A DNA stretch of 64,000 nt from Pseudo-nitzschia pungens (taxonomy: Eukaryota; Bacillariophyta; Bacillariophyceae; Bacillariales; Bacillariaceae), in NCBI GenBank assembly GCA_037355855.1, contig CM074758.1, positions 469,001-533,000 on the forward strand, read 5' to 3'. Below the pieces are notes generated by a model. The model saw nothing but the letters and a program-made list of their open reading frames with translations, had not been told where the DNA came from and made no database searches. Shown piece by piece: positions 9,724 through 18,480 of this stretch. Each line of letters starts with the position of its first letter. The first letter of the stretch is position 1. The position numbers and the translations under genes are program-made.

Positions 9724-11044
9724 TCAGTTGTGGGATCCTTTCTTTTTAAAGGTCTTTCTGTACTTCCTTCTGTACTCTTTGAGTTCCCGTTCGGAGATGT
9801 CAATCTCGTCATCGGAGACTTCGTGGTCAGCTTGGGCCGTGGCCAGTACATAAGAGTACTCGTGGTTCGATAGATTCCTTCCCCAGTGGGGTTTGGAGTG
9901 TTGCTCAGTGTCTGAGTCTTGTTCTTTTGCCACAAAGTGCTCCTTGAGCAGGTTGATGGTTTCCCGGTCAAACTTCCCCTTCTTGTGGGGACCACCGGTT
10001 AGTTTCCAGCATTTGCCGGCATGGACCTTGCCACAGGTCTTGCATAGCTGTTTGTTGCTGTTGTCCGCAGGTCGCTTCTTTTTGCCAGGGGACTTCCCGT
10101 GTCCTCCCCCAGAAGTGGCCTTGGGAGTTTTCTTGGCGACGCCGGTCTGCTTTTCGAGATCGGTGAGGCGTTGGTGCATTAGTGCTTCCTTTCGGATGGT
10201 GATTTCCAGATTTTCGAGCTTGTCGATAGTGGTGTTAAAGGAGTGGGTGTAGAGGTCCCAACTAATGTGTTCCAGCTTCTCGCGTTGGGAGTGGGTCATA
10301 TTGGAATCTAAGATTTCCTTCAGTTCTCCTTGGGTGAAACTTCGTGGTGTTTCCATTTGGTCACTGCCACATTCCCAGAGGCATTCGGGGAGGTAGCTTT
10401 GGAGCTCGGCCATTCTGTTGGCCCAGGCTCTGATGCCATGTTTGAGGTCGACGCGCATGCCTCGCATGAATCGTCGAAGGATGATGTACGAGCGCTTGCC
10501 GTTTTGGTCATTGCCAAAGATTTTGAGCTTGAGGGCATGCATGCATTCCTCCAAGACGTCCTTCCGGTACTCCTGGGATTGGTAGTACTGGGTGAGGGCG
10601 CTTGCGACCTTTTTCTTTGGGATGGGGGACTCGAGGTTGTTGTCGGTCTCCGATTTGTTGTCCGATCTCGCCGTGGCTGTGTCGGTTTTGTCGGCGTTTG
10701 GAGATTTCTCCTTTGCCTTTTCCTTGGTGGTTCGGTTCTGCCAAGTAGGTCCGCTGGAGTGTTCGTTGGACAAGTCCGAGAGCCTCGTTAGTGAGGATTC
10801 TTTGTAGAACCTCCAGTTTCTGGTCTCCGTGGAGTTTGTCATTGCCAGCAATTTTCTGGTCAAAGTCTCTTTTCCAGATGAGGAAGAGTTCTGGTCTTTC
10901 AGTACCATTGAGAACTTTCAGGTAGTCACTGAATGCGATTCCACCCTGTTCACTGTCTACATTCATCTTTACGGTGGTGGCGTCTTCTGGCCAATCCTCC
11001 CGAATGATGTTGAAGGGTTTCAGTTTGGTTCCTTTAGCCGCCAT
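9724..11044 (-). pseudogene. gag: Gag of gypsy copy 1, disrupted by a deletion/frameshift
   Basis: The N-terminal part (ATG at 11044, MAAKGTKLKPF) and the C-terminal part (from about 10740 to the stop at 9724) lie in different frames. They match the first and last parts of the intact 472-residue Gag at 58621-60039. The switch lies at about 10700-10745, where the intact copy has roughly 20-25 more residues of a low-complexity linker (after the AEP motif). The C-terminal part keeps a zinc knuckle CKTCGKVHAGKC (C-x2-C-x3-H-x3-C) and the basic KKKRP stretch. Gag would form the virus-like particle and bind element RNA. With this lesion only an N-terminal fragment of about 110 native residues plus out-of-frame tail would be made, and Pol in its fusion or coupled form would not be reached from the Gag start. 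Confidence 0.88.
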
Positions 11045-11789
11045 GGTTAATCAGTTTTTATTTTAGTTTAGTTTAGTTACAGTATTTCTGTTATCTTTGC
11101 TGTTTGTGTTGCGACTGAGCAAAAAGTGATTGCTCAGGTCCTCCAGTTTGTTTGCTGGATTTCCACTGCTCTCGTGATAACTCGTGTTGTAACTGATTCT
11201 CCCCCTGGTTTGTCCAGTGGTGGGAGTTGTTTCTCTCTTTAGCTCACGGGAATCCTGTGGTTCCCCAGAGTTGTTTCTGTTTTTATTTCGTGGGATTCGG
11301 TTCCCGTGGTTCTCCGGCGTTGCTTCTCTATTAAGTCGTCACCGGGCCGGTCCCACTTCCCGTTTCCCGTGGGATTAGTGGTGTTTGGGTATTTGGTTAT
11401 ATACCTTTCCGGATATCCGTATATTTCGGTTTTGGTTGGCATGCCTCCTACGGTCTGTCCACCCACTCAGTGTTGGTCCAATTAGTCCACTCACTGATTT
11501 ATGTGTCACTTTTTCAGTGTGTATTTTCGAATTTTTCGATTACATCCTGTTGTCGACCATGGTCCTGTTCAGGTACTCAGGTGTCTCTGTTGCTGCTGTT
11601 GCCCCATCTAATGGTGCTAACAGTTGCTGGGGTCGGTCTTCCTTGTGCTGCAGACACTGGATATCCTTCTCCCTGTTTTGCTTCTCTGTGCCTCCATTTT
11701 TCCCGGCAGTCTTTCGATCTCGTCGGCGCCTTGACCGATCGATCTCTTTCTGCTCATGGTCATCAGCACTCAGCTTGATTTTAAAATCA
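11045..11789 (-). other. Leader of gypsy copy 1, with palindrome in place of a normal primer-binding site
   Basis: Region between the 5' LTR and gag. The first 14 bases after the LTR (11776-11789, minus strand) are TGATTTTAAAATCA, a perfect palindrome, where a TGG-starting site complementary to a tRNA 3' end would be expected. The leader is conserved with the second element, with indels. It would also hold any packaging signal. Confidence 0.75.
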
Positions 11790-11978
11790 TGCCATACCCC
11801 GGGTCTACTAGTGATTAGAATAGTAGTGATATGCAAATTGTGAGCTCTATTGATTAGTCTATCTGCTACAGTTCTAAGAGCTCTTCAACAATCGGCGATA
11901 TTGTCGACTCGCTGATTGTTTTTATCCTTATCCTTAATCCAGTCCCGAACGGACTCGTGACTGTTCCGGTGCACGGCA
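11790..11978 (-). repeat. LTR, 5' LTR of gypsy copy 1
   Basis: 189 bp, identical to 6250-6438. It should carry the promoter for minus-strand transcription of the element. I see no unambiguous TATA box. Confidence 0.95.
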
Positions 11979-11983
11979 GAAGG
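11979..11983. repeat. Target-site duplication, right copy (GAAGG)
   Basis: Matches 6245-6249; the interrupted host repeat resumes here as GAAGGGCCCAG. Confidence 0.92.
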
Positions 11984-12154
11984 GCCCAGTGTAAAGATAT
12001 TCACTCGTCAGCGAAAGAGGGTATAGCAATAACAACAGGCGCACGTATAGTGCTGACACACAGTGAGACTACAGTATGTACTGTTCAGTCTATTGCATAC
12101 ACTTAGTTACTACAAGGTACTTCCCTAGAGGTACATCGGAATCGATCGAAAGGG

Positions 12155-12290
12155 GAGGGCTTGATACTATCAAGCCCTCTTATTTTAAAGAGATAAAAGA
12201 ATAGTGGAGGGAGCTGAGTCGAAGCGCTCAGCTCACTAAAATCAGCGTGACAGCGCTGCACTGTATATTTAGTGAGCGTTAGCTCGCTTG
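12155..12290. repeat. Palindrome-rich structured segment
   Basis: Perfect 25-bp palindrome at 12155-12179 (arms GAGGGCTTGATA / TATCAAGCCCTC around one base), followed by TTATTTT. A second hairpin at 12211-12234 (GAGCTGAG / CTCAGCTC, 8-nt loop) follows. A longer-range pair CACTAAA (12234-12240) / TTTAGTG (12268-12274) comes next, with CAGCGCTG (12252-12259) inside. It lies between gypsy copy 1 and the (AAT)n tail of the LINE fragment. It may be a separate small element or part of the LINE 3' region. Confidence 0.7.
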
Positions 12291-12291
12291 C

Positions 12292-12315
12292 GCTAATAAT
12301 AATAATAATAATATA
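12292..12315 (-). repeat. (AAT)n tract, probable LINE 3' tail
   Basis: On the minus strand this is (TTA)n lying about 290 bp past the stop codon of the LINE-type ORF. Non-LTR elements often end in such simple repeats, so I read it as the 3' end of the 12602-13561 element. Confidence 0.6.
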
Positions 12316-12601
12316 CGTATTTAAATAACTTTAATCACCAAAGGTGAAACTAAATTACTCAGTCTGTAACCAGACTTTAACGTCGCCTCCATCATAGAAT
12401 CAGGACCCCAAGTGGTAGAACGACAAATTTTCAAACAAACCTTGAACATCAAGCAGGGAAAAAGACAAACAAGTCCCACAAAATAGGGACTTGAAAGAAG
12501 GTGAGATGGGAATGGAGATATTGGGATAAGATCCAGTATCAAAAGGTAAATGACAGAATGAGAAGCAGGAACAGAAGACAAAACCAAGGGACAAAGTGTA
12601 A

Positions 12602-13561
12602 TCAACCCTGAGGTCCAGTAAGCCAGGCTCTGAGGAGAGCAGCCTCTTGTTGGTATGGCTGCACTGGTTGGACAGGCGCTGCATACTGCTTCCTGGCAAG
12701 GTGGATGGTTGCAAGCCACTGCCGCTTGGCAGTCAGGGTGTAACCTTGTAGGACTTGGAAAGGGGTTTGTAAAAGGGAGTGTGACTGGGGGAGTGCACCG
12801 GCTGCACCAATTGCCAATTCAGAGGTGATGGAAGCATCAAGAGATTGGTGTTGTTCAGCATCAAGGGTACCCCCAGGTCCATGGAGTCGTTCATTCCTAT
12901 AGGTCCAAAGATCCCAGGAGGTAAGAAAGAACTGATGGATGATAGCTGTAGCCCAACGTTTGGGAGAGCGCTTGCTTCCAATGTGGGAGTAGTAGTCAGC
13001 CTGGATTTGATACCAGCGAGGAGACCACCTACCAAGGAGCCAGTTGTGCCAACCAATAGTCCGCTGTGCTCTGACAGCAGAAGCAATTGCAAGTGAGTAG
13101 GATGATGGATAAATGTTCTGGCCCTTCCGAACTCTGGTGAGAAGATCCACAATGGCAACAACCAGTGATGGATCAGTCTGTTCAACTTCAAGCCTCTTCT
13201 GCAGTGGTCCCGTGAAGACAGACACACTGTGCTGAACTGCCCCAGTGTCCTTGCAGGAGAGCACATGAGAAACCTTCTCGTTGTCTGCATCACACAGTGG
13301 GCACCTGGAGTGATCCTGATACTGGTAGTGAAGGAGTTGGTTGCCAACACCAATGCATCCAGAAGCAAATTTGACAAACCACCTTTGCATGCCAGGAGGT
13401 AAACGCTTAAAGGCAGACAGATGGGCACACCAATGGATGGAACTCAAAAGAGGTTGTGGAATGGGGAGATCATGGTGGGTCTGCCAATATTGAAGAAGAG
13501 GAGGACCAGAAATGGCAACATGCAAAGCATTCTGATCAAACCTTGAACATTGTTTCGTGCT
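12602..13561 (-). pseudogene. C-terminal fragment of a LINE-like retroelement protein (zf-RVT type)
   Basis: A frame open from about 13561 to the stop at 12602 without a good ATG; it first matches the family after about 13545. It contains a zinc-binding CPLCDADNEKVSHVLSC (C-x2-C...H-x3-C) as found C-terminal to non-LTR reverse transcriptases. This is followed by the conserved IGWHNWLLGRWSPRW and WDLWTYRNERLHG motifs, which I recognise from diatom and other stramenopile reverse-transcriptase proteins. The reverse transcriptase and endonuclease parts are missing, so this is a 5'-truncated copy as target-primed reverse transcription often leaves. A 3' UTR and a (TTA)n tail follow. The frame is intact, implying a fairly young insertion. 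I could not identify a target duplication. Confidence 0.8.
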
Positions 13562-15426
13562 TCATTACTATTGCGTTTTGTGAGTTCGATTGAGCATAAT
13601 TTTCTTATGCCCCATCCGTTTCCTGTGGAAAGCTTTACATTCGTAACCGAATTACCGTTAGATGAGTCTAAATTTGAATTTCAAAATAATAGATTACGAG
13701 TACATGGGCGATACTCTAAAATCCATCGGAAGATGGATAGAATGTTTCAAAAACCACATCCGACACTCCTTGCCTATTCGTCTGGAGAAATTTTCTCAAT
13801 TCCAATCACCGGTCTATGGGAAAATTCTCATCGTTACTTACGACGAATATCAACCCGTAAATCAGGAAAAAAATCTCTCCTTTCGTAGAATCTGTTTGCC
13901 ACGTCTCGCGTACGAAGTACTGTTACTCCCTGCATTCTCCAAAAAGCTGTATAGGAGGAAGGGCAATGGCAATGACCTCTTCGATTGTCGCCATGAATTA
14001 TTGTTTCCTTCCTTTCGAATTCTTGGTTTTGGTTCTAGGTGTAGATAATGCAGTGGCTTCTACTGAACGGAGACTAGTTGAGTTCTACACCGAAGGACTT
14101 GTAGCGATGACGAAGTCATGAAACGGCAAATCCGAGGGACCTCCATTACAAGAGTTAAAAGAATAGCTTCGTTCCAAATGCACCTGTTGCTGTTGCTTGT
14201 GTTGGTACCATACCCCCACTATGCCCGTCACGGCAACTCCAGTTCCTACCGATCCAACCCCCTCCACTTTGGTCGTCTGGGTACCACCTCTTCCGTTGAG
14301 AGCATTGCCCCGGCGATCTTTACCTTTCCACTATCTCCCATTCCCGTCAGCAAAAACGCACCCTCACCTCCTGTCGTTGCCACATTCTCGCCTCGAATAT
14401 CAACGTCGGACGGATTGAACCCGAAAACAATGCCCACGCAGAAACCGAAACGACCTCTTCGTCAACGTGTGACTGCGGAGGCAACAGCTTTCCATCTTCG
14501 ACCGTTTCCACAACAACACGAAGCTCAATGTGGAACAGAACACTATCCCCGCAGGAGTCATCGCTGTTAGAAAACTGCGTGAACGACAGAATCTCCCTGT
14601 GGAAGAATGCAACACTTGCATTGCTGCTGCATCGATCGTGTCATAGACCGATTACATGCTGAAGGCGTGAGGGATACAATTTCGCAATGGATGCGACGGC
14701 AGCGAGAGCATCTCTACTTGTGCCCACACCGGAAGGCGTTTCCGCGGTGAAGTGCCTTGACAAAAGCGTTGCCTCACTTGAAAAGGATTATCACGCATTT
14801 ACGCGGTAGTTAAGCAGAATCTTTTCAATGCCGGGGGAAGGGACGAGATGTCATCGGGATGGAACCAAAAGTGTCTACTGTGGAATGATTGTATAAGAAG
14901 CAGAAGCATCACGTGACGGTCGCGGCGACACCCATTAGACAGAAAGAAATCACCCTTGTGCAAATTTGTCGATGCATAAATATATTATAATAATATAATA
15001 ATATTATGGTAGAAGTCGATGGCTTCAGAGACTAAAGTAAGGTTATTGTTTCACTTGTGAGATTATTATTCTCAAAAAATCAAAAAAAAAGTCAGCGCGC
15101 CAAACACGACTGACAGGAATTTTGGTCATGAATCAAAATAATGAAAACACCAGCCATCAAAACGCCGATCGTCATCACCAACAATCACAACTCGTAGTGA
15201 CAAGTGACAACAAGAAGTGCTTAGAAAAATAACAACATCATCCATCATTGAAGTAACCTTAGCAGTAGACAATAACCTTACTCGTAGGACCTACTAGTCA
15301 GCTAAGGCTTACCCGTAAGTCTCACGTTGTCAATTCGCATCGCCATTTTCGAAACCTGGTGTGCCCAAGGCAGTATAGGACTACAATACGCTAGGACTAG
15401 GACTACAAGTAATCATCCCATTCTCG
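13562..15426. other. Intergenic, no gene supported
   Basis: About 1.9 kb. Several overlapping plus-strand open frames (13550-14048, 14118-14652) lack recognisable domains and do not join in one frame. The stretch 14160-14650 looks weakly coding (Pro/Ser/Thr-rich) but frames shift repeatedly. It could hide a decayed or intron-containing secreted protein gene. An AT-rich tract with (AAT)-like repeats lies at about 14978-15006. GTAACCTTA-type words lie at 15250-15310. Confidence 0.45.
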
Positions 15427-16260
15427 ATGATGACAATCGCTGCGAGACAAAAGAGCAAAAGGTCGCATCCACCTTCGCCGGCGGTCTTCTTGCTGCTTGG
15501 GGTAGTTCTGCTTGCAGCCCTGAACGCATCGTGGCCATCGCCGACGATGGTCCAGGGTTTCGCCGCCAAGAACAAACGAAAAGGCGGAGGCAGAAAGAGC
15601 AAGGGAAAGGGAGGAGGAGGATCTTTCGGTGGTTTTGGAAAACCTCCTCCCACCCTAGACGAGGTCCTGGCCAAGATACGCATCGATAGGGTTCCAGAAG
15701 ATGCCGACAAATTGCCCTGCCCGTGCGGAAGCAGCAAGGCGGGAGGGGAATCCAAGACCTTTGCCGAGTGTTGTGGACCTCTTTTGGGCGACCCGTCGGA
15801 AGAGGCGAACAAAACCGGAGGTTGCAAGACACCCTTGCAGGTGTTGCAGAGCCGATATTCGGCCTTTTGTTACCGGAATATTGGCCACGTCATGCGGACG
15901 ACACACGAGAAATGCCGGGATTATCGCGATGACAAGATTGCCTGGGCCAAGGATTTGGACAAGGAGGGGATGTTCGATTCGTTCGAATTTGTGGGATTGG
16001 AAATCTTGGGTGATCTCCAGAATACAACGGAGGAGGACGAAAACGAAGCCTTTATGGACTTTCGGGTTCGTCTGAGGGGACGTTCCCTCGAGGAATCTCC
16101 CGCCCGTTCTCGCTCCGTTTCCTCGATCGAGGGAGAAGAGACCGTTATTTCGGAACGATCGAGATTTTTGCGGGATCCTGAGTCGGGAACTTGGAAATAT
16201 GCCGGCGGGGACGTTCGATCTGCGGTCGAGGGATTAGAGGATACGACTCTCAACGTGTAG
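15427..16260 (+). CDS. Plastid-targeted YchJ-like SEC-C protein
   Basis: Single-exon 277-residue frame from ATG 15427. Residues 17-32 form a hydrophobic signal segment. After it, VQGFAAKNK has the phenylalanine of the diatom ASAF-type cleavage site, and a basic Gly/Lys-rich transit region follows, so import into the complex plastid is likely. Residues 97-120 (LPCPCGSS ... FAECCGPLL) form a SEC-C-type metal-binding motif. LQSRYSAFCYRNIGHVMRTTH (140-160), DFRVRLRG and ERSRFLRD...TWKYAGGD match the NTF2-like fold of bacterial YchJ/UPF0225 proteins. Bacterial YchJ is about 150 residues; the extra length is the presequence and a Ser/Glu-rich loop near 215-240. Biochemical role is not established. 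It converges with the small minus-strand frame at 16384. Confidence 0.88.
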   Translation: MMTIAARQKSKRSHPPSPAVFLLLGVVLLAALNASWPSPTMVQGFAAKNKRKGGGRKSKGKGGGGSFGGFGKPPPTLDEVLAKIRIDRVPEDADKLPCPCGSSKAGGESKTFAECCGPLLGDPSEEANKTGGCKTPLQVLQSRYSAFCYRNIGHVMRTTHEKCRDYRDDKIAWAKDLDKEGMFDSFEFVGLEILGDLQNTTEEDENEAFMDFRVRLRGRSLEESPARSRSVSSIEGEETVISERSRFLRDPESGTWKYAGGDVRSAVEGLEDTTLNV

Positions 16261-16383
16261 ATAGTTATGCATTTTTTAGAATATTGGTTACACGCACACG
16301 TACACGTATTCATTGAAAAGGATCAACGTGCGGGGGATATAGCACAAATCGTAGATGACATGAAACGATACATTAAATAGGAG

Positions 16384-16722
16384 TCAGTCTAATTCCAGAT
16401 TCAAGGTCATGGCATTGAAGGTAAGTACGGCGGAAACAGGCGTCGTGCGAAATTCTTCGACTGTCGGGTGGGAAAAAATGATGATTCTTGCCTCCGGCGA
16501 CTGCGTGTACACAGTTCCTACCATGGTCAATCCGAGATTCATGCTCGTCAAATTCTTGGCCACTGCTACTACGTGTTCATTGCATCCACAGCTACAATTC
16601 TTTGTGGAGTAAATTTTCAAACAACAAGTTAGTTCATTATAGGTAACAAAATAGATGAAAAACAGAAGTCCTACGGTAGCCGACCTGAGACTGAAGATTG
16701 GATTATGTTCGTGAAACGCCAT
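16384..16722 (-). CDS. Small hypothetical membrane or secreted protein
   Basis: 112 residues from ATG 16722, convergent with the YchJ-like gene and about 120 bp from its stop. One hydrophobic helix near residues 14-28 (ATVGLLFFIYFVTY) could be a signal anchor. It is followed by a cysteine cluster (TCCLKIY, NCSCGCNEH) and a 60-residue C-terminal part with alternating hydrophobic residues. No family is recognised. It may instead be the last exon of a longer gene: bases just upstream hold several possible splice acceptors, and an alternative non-ATG extension adds three residues. The close, tail-to-tail spacing with a real gene is compatible with a true 3' end. Confidence 0.35.
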   Translation of the reverse strand: MAFHEHNPIFSLRSATVGLLFFIYFVTYNELTCCLKIYSTKNCSCGCNEHVVAVAKNLTSMNLGLTMVGTVYTQSPEARIIIFSHPTVEEFRTTPVSAVLTFNAMTLNLELD

Positions 16723-16731
16723 CGGAGGCAA

Positions 16732-17025
16732 AGTTCATTGGTCTTGAACCGCTAGTTGAGTTTATTATGCTATGCTACACCAAACACAGTGCAGATACGG
16801 CACAAAAGCATTAGCGCAGCCTCTGTTCTGCTCAGATGAAAAATATCGTTGTTTCACAAATGTAAATTCCAGTCTAAATTATTCTTTCGCATTCCTATTG
16901 TTTTATTTTCACACGCAACAACAAACAAATTTTCGTTCGTGGTAAATGGGCGGGGAACCTCCAAAGGGTCCCACCATTTCGGACAATCTTTTTTCCGAGT
17001 GCACGATAGCGAAACACTTGTTTAT
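16732..17025. other. Intergenic
   Basis: AT-rich spacer upstream of the small frame at 16384 and beyond the stop at 17026. Nothing recognised. Confidence 0.5.
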
Positions 17026-18480
17026 CTAAGGAGCAGAGTGCGAACCGATAGTGGGATCGATGCTTTCGATATCGACGCAAAACCACGTTTCGGTCACACG
17101 AGAACAGTCGCAGACTCTCGCGCCGCCAAATGCACCAGCCGCGGTAGTGAAATCACTGTAGTACACGCACTGCGCCCACGACAATGATGCTGGCAAGACG
17201 CCGACGCACGAGTCGCCGGTATTGGGCGGAGATTCTGGTGGTGGACAAGTTGCTGCGCCATTATCAGATGGACCACTGGGATCAGATCCAGTGGGAACTT
17301 CCGGCATGACTTCAGGCACTGGTTCGGGCATGACTTCAGGCACTGGTTCGGGCATGACTTCAGGCACTGGTTCGGGCATGACTTCAGGTGCTGGTTCGGG
17401 CATGACTTCAGGTGCTGGTTCGGGCATGACTTCTGGTACTGGTTCGGGCATGACTTCAGGTACTGGTTCGGGGAGGACTGCCGGAGGGACTTCGGGCAAG
17501 ACTTCGGCCGTGATTGGTTTGATGTAGACATCACATTGATCGGCAGTGCTGGGAGTACACGAGTATAAGCCCTCGCCCTGGAGACACGAGCACTTGAAGG
17601 CGAAATCGGGCGAGGTGGGTCGATTCTTGTATACGTCGAGTTGGTAGCAGCAACGGACAAAGGCGGCGCCTCCAGTTGAGCATTTGTCACCACTCTTGGG
17701 CAGGGTCGCAGAGCAAACTGCCGGGGTCAGCGCTTAATTCAGGCGAAGGAGGAGGAGGGGCTGGTGTTGGTTTTGGAGTTGGTACGATCGGGGCAGGGTT
17801 GCACATGAAGTACGAATACGCGCAGGTGCATCGAAGGCCAGAACCACTGCCGACCCTGTAGTCGCATTGTTGGTACTTGAATGGAGCAGGTACGACGCAT
17901 TGATCTCCGCTCTTTGGTGTTGTAGCGGGACAGTCGTCGTAAGTGTAATCGGAGGTGAGTGGAGGATCTACCGGTATTGATACTGGCACAGGAACTGGTG
18001 GCATTGTGACAGCCGGAACTGGTGCAAGAGTTACGGTCGGGATTGGCGCGACGGGTGGCGGCGTAGGGGCAGCTCCACTGGAACCACATTTGAAAAACTC
18101 CACCGCTTCGTCCACACAACCACTGACACAAACCTTTTCCACAGTTGAGGACACCAGGCATAGCAGCAGCACTTGAGGAAAGGAAACTTAAACTGTACAC
18201 ACATAAGGTGCATGAATTATAATCGGCCCCCCTTCTGGCAACACAATCACCAAAGGCATTGCTAGAACACTTGCTTCGCCATAGGTCAACTCCTTTGGGG
18301 GTAGGAGGATTTGTCGGCGGTGGCGGAGCCACCGGAACAACAGGTACTGGTACTGGAGGTTGTACTTGCTGTGGTTTCGGCTTTTGGTTTGGTTTATCCT
18401 TCTTGAGTTCTCTCCTAGGGGTTGTGGCTTTATCGGTGTGAACACTACGGATGTTCGTAGCAGATGCGGAAGATGCCAGC
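17026..18480 (-). pseudogene. Cysteine-rich modular secreted/cell-surface protein, frame broken
   Basis: Four cysteine modules lie in order on the minus strand but in three frames: CSSNAFGDC...CTLC (18180-18280), then CVSGC...FFKCG (about 18080-18140), CPATTPKSGDQC...CTC...FMC (17810-17930), CSATLPKSGDKC...KCSCLQGEGLYSC (17580-17720) and CPPPESPPNTGDSC...CDCSRVTETWFC (17090-17250). The shared plan is C-P-x3-P-x2-G-x2-C...C-x-Y...C-x-C...W/Y-x-C, seen in microbial-eukaryote surface proteins. Pro/Val-rich linkers and an 8-residue repeat (MPEPVPEV) separate modules. The first shift can be explained by a 67-nt GT-AG intron (GTGTACAG...GGAAAAG) that restores phase. The second, between 17720 and 17745, has no phase-compatible splice sites and looks like a one-base indel. 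An N-terminal signal-like ASATLLASSASA lies near 18480 but no ATG is in frame. Confidence 0.6.
17300..17475 (-). repeat. 24-bp coding minisatellite (MPEPVPEV)n
   Basis: Seven near-identical 24-bp units inside the last linker of the cysteine-rich gene. Each encodes eight residues, so copy-number change keeps the frame. Third-base differences distinguish units. Confidence 0.85.

Larger units (their letters stand above)
6250..11978 (-). mobile_element. Ty3/gypsy LTR retrotransposon, copy 1 (minus strand; gag broken, pol intact)
   Basis: A 5729-bp element bounded by two identical 189-bp LTRs (TGCC...GGCA on either strand) and a perfect GAAGG target duplication. On the minus strand the order is 5' LTR, about 745 nt leader, gag, pol (protease, RT, RNase H, integrase), short purine tract, 3' LTR. 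This protease-RT-RH-integrase order defines Ty3/gypsy (Metaviridae-type) elements. Its closest relative here is the plus-strand element at 57683-63527: pol proteins are nearly identical and the LTRs differ at roughly one position in ten. Identical LTRs mean a recent insertion, yet gag has a frame-disrupting deletion, so the copy is either newly dead or was mobilised in trans. Confidence 0.96.

Noticed and set aside
14118..14652. Possible secreted protein
   Set aside because: Coding-like stretches fall in different frames with no domain, splice sites or start that could be defended.
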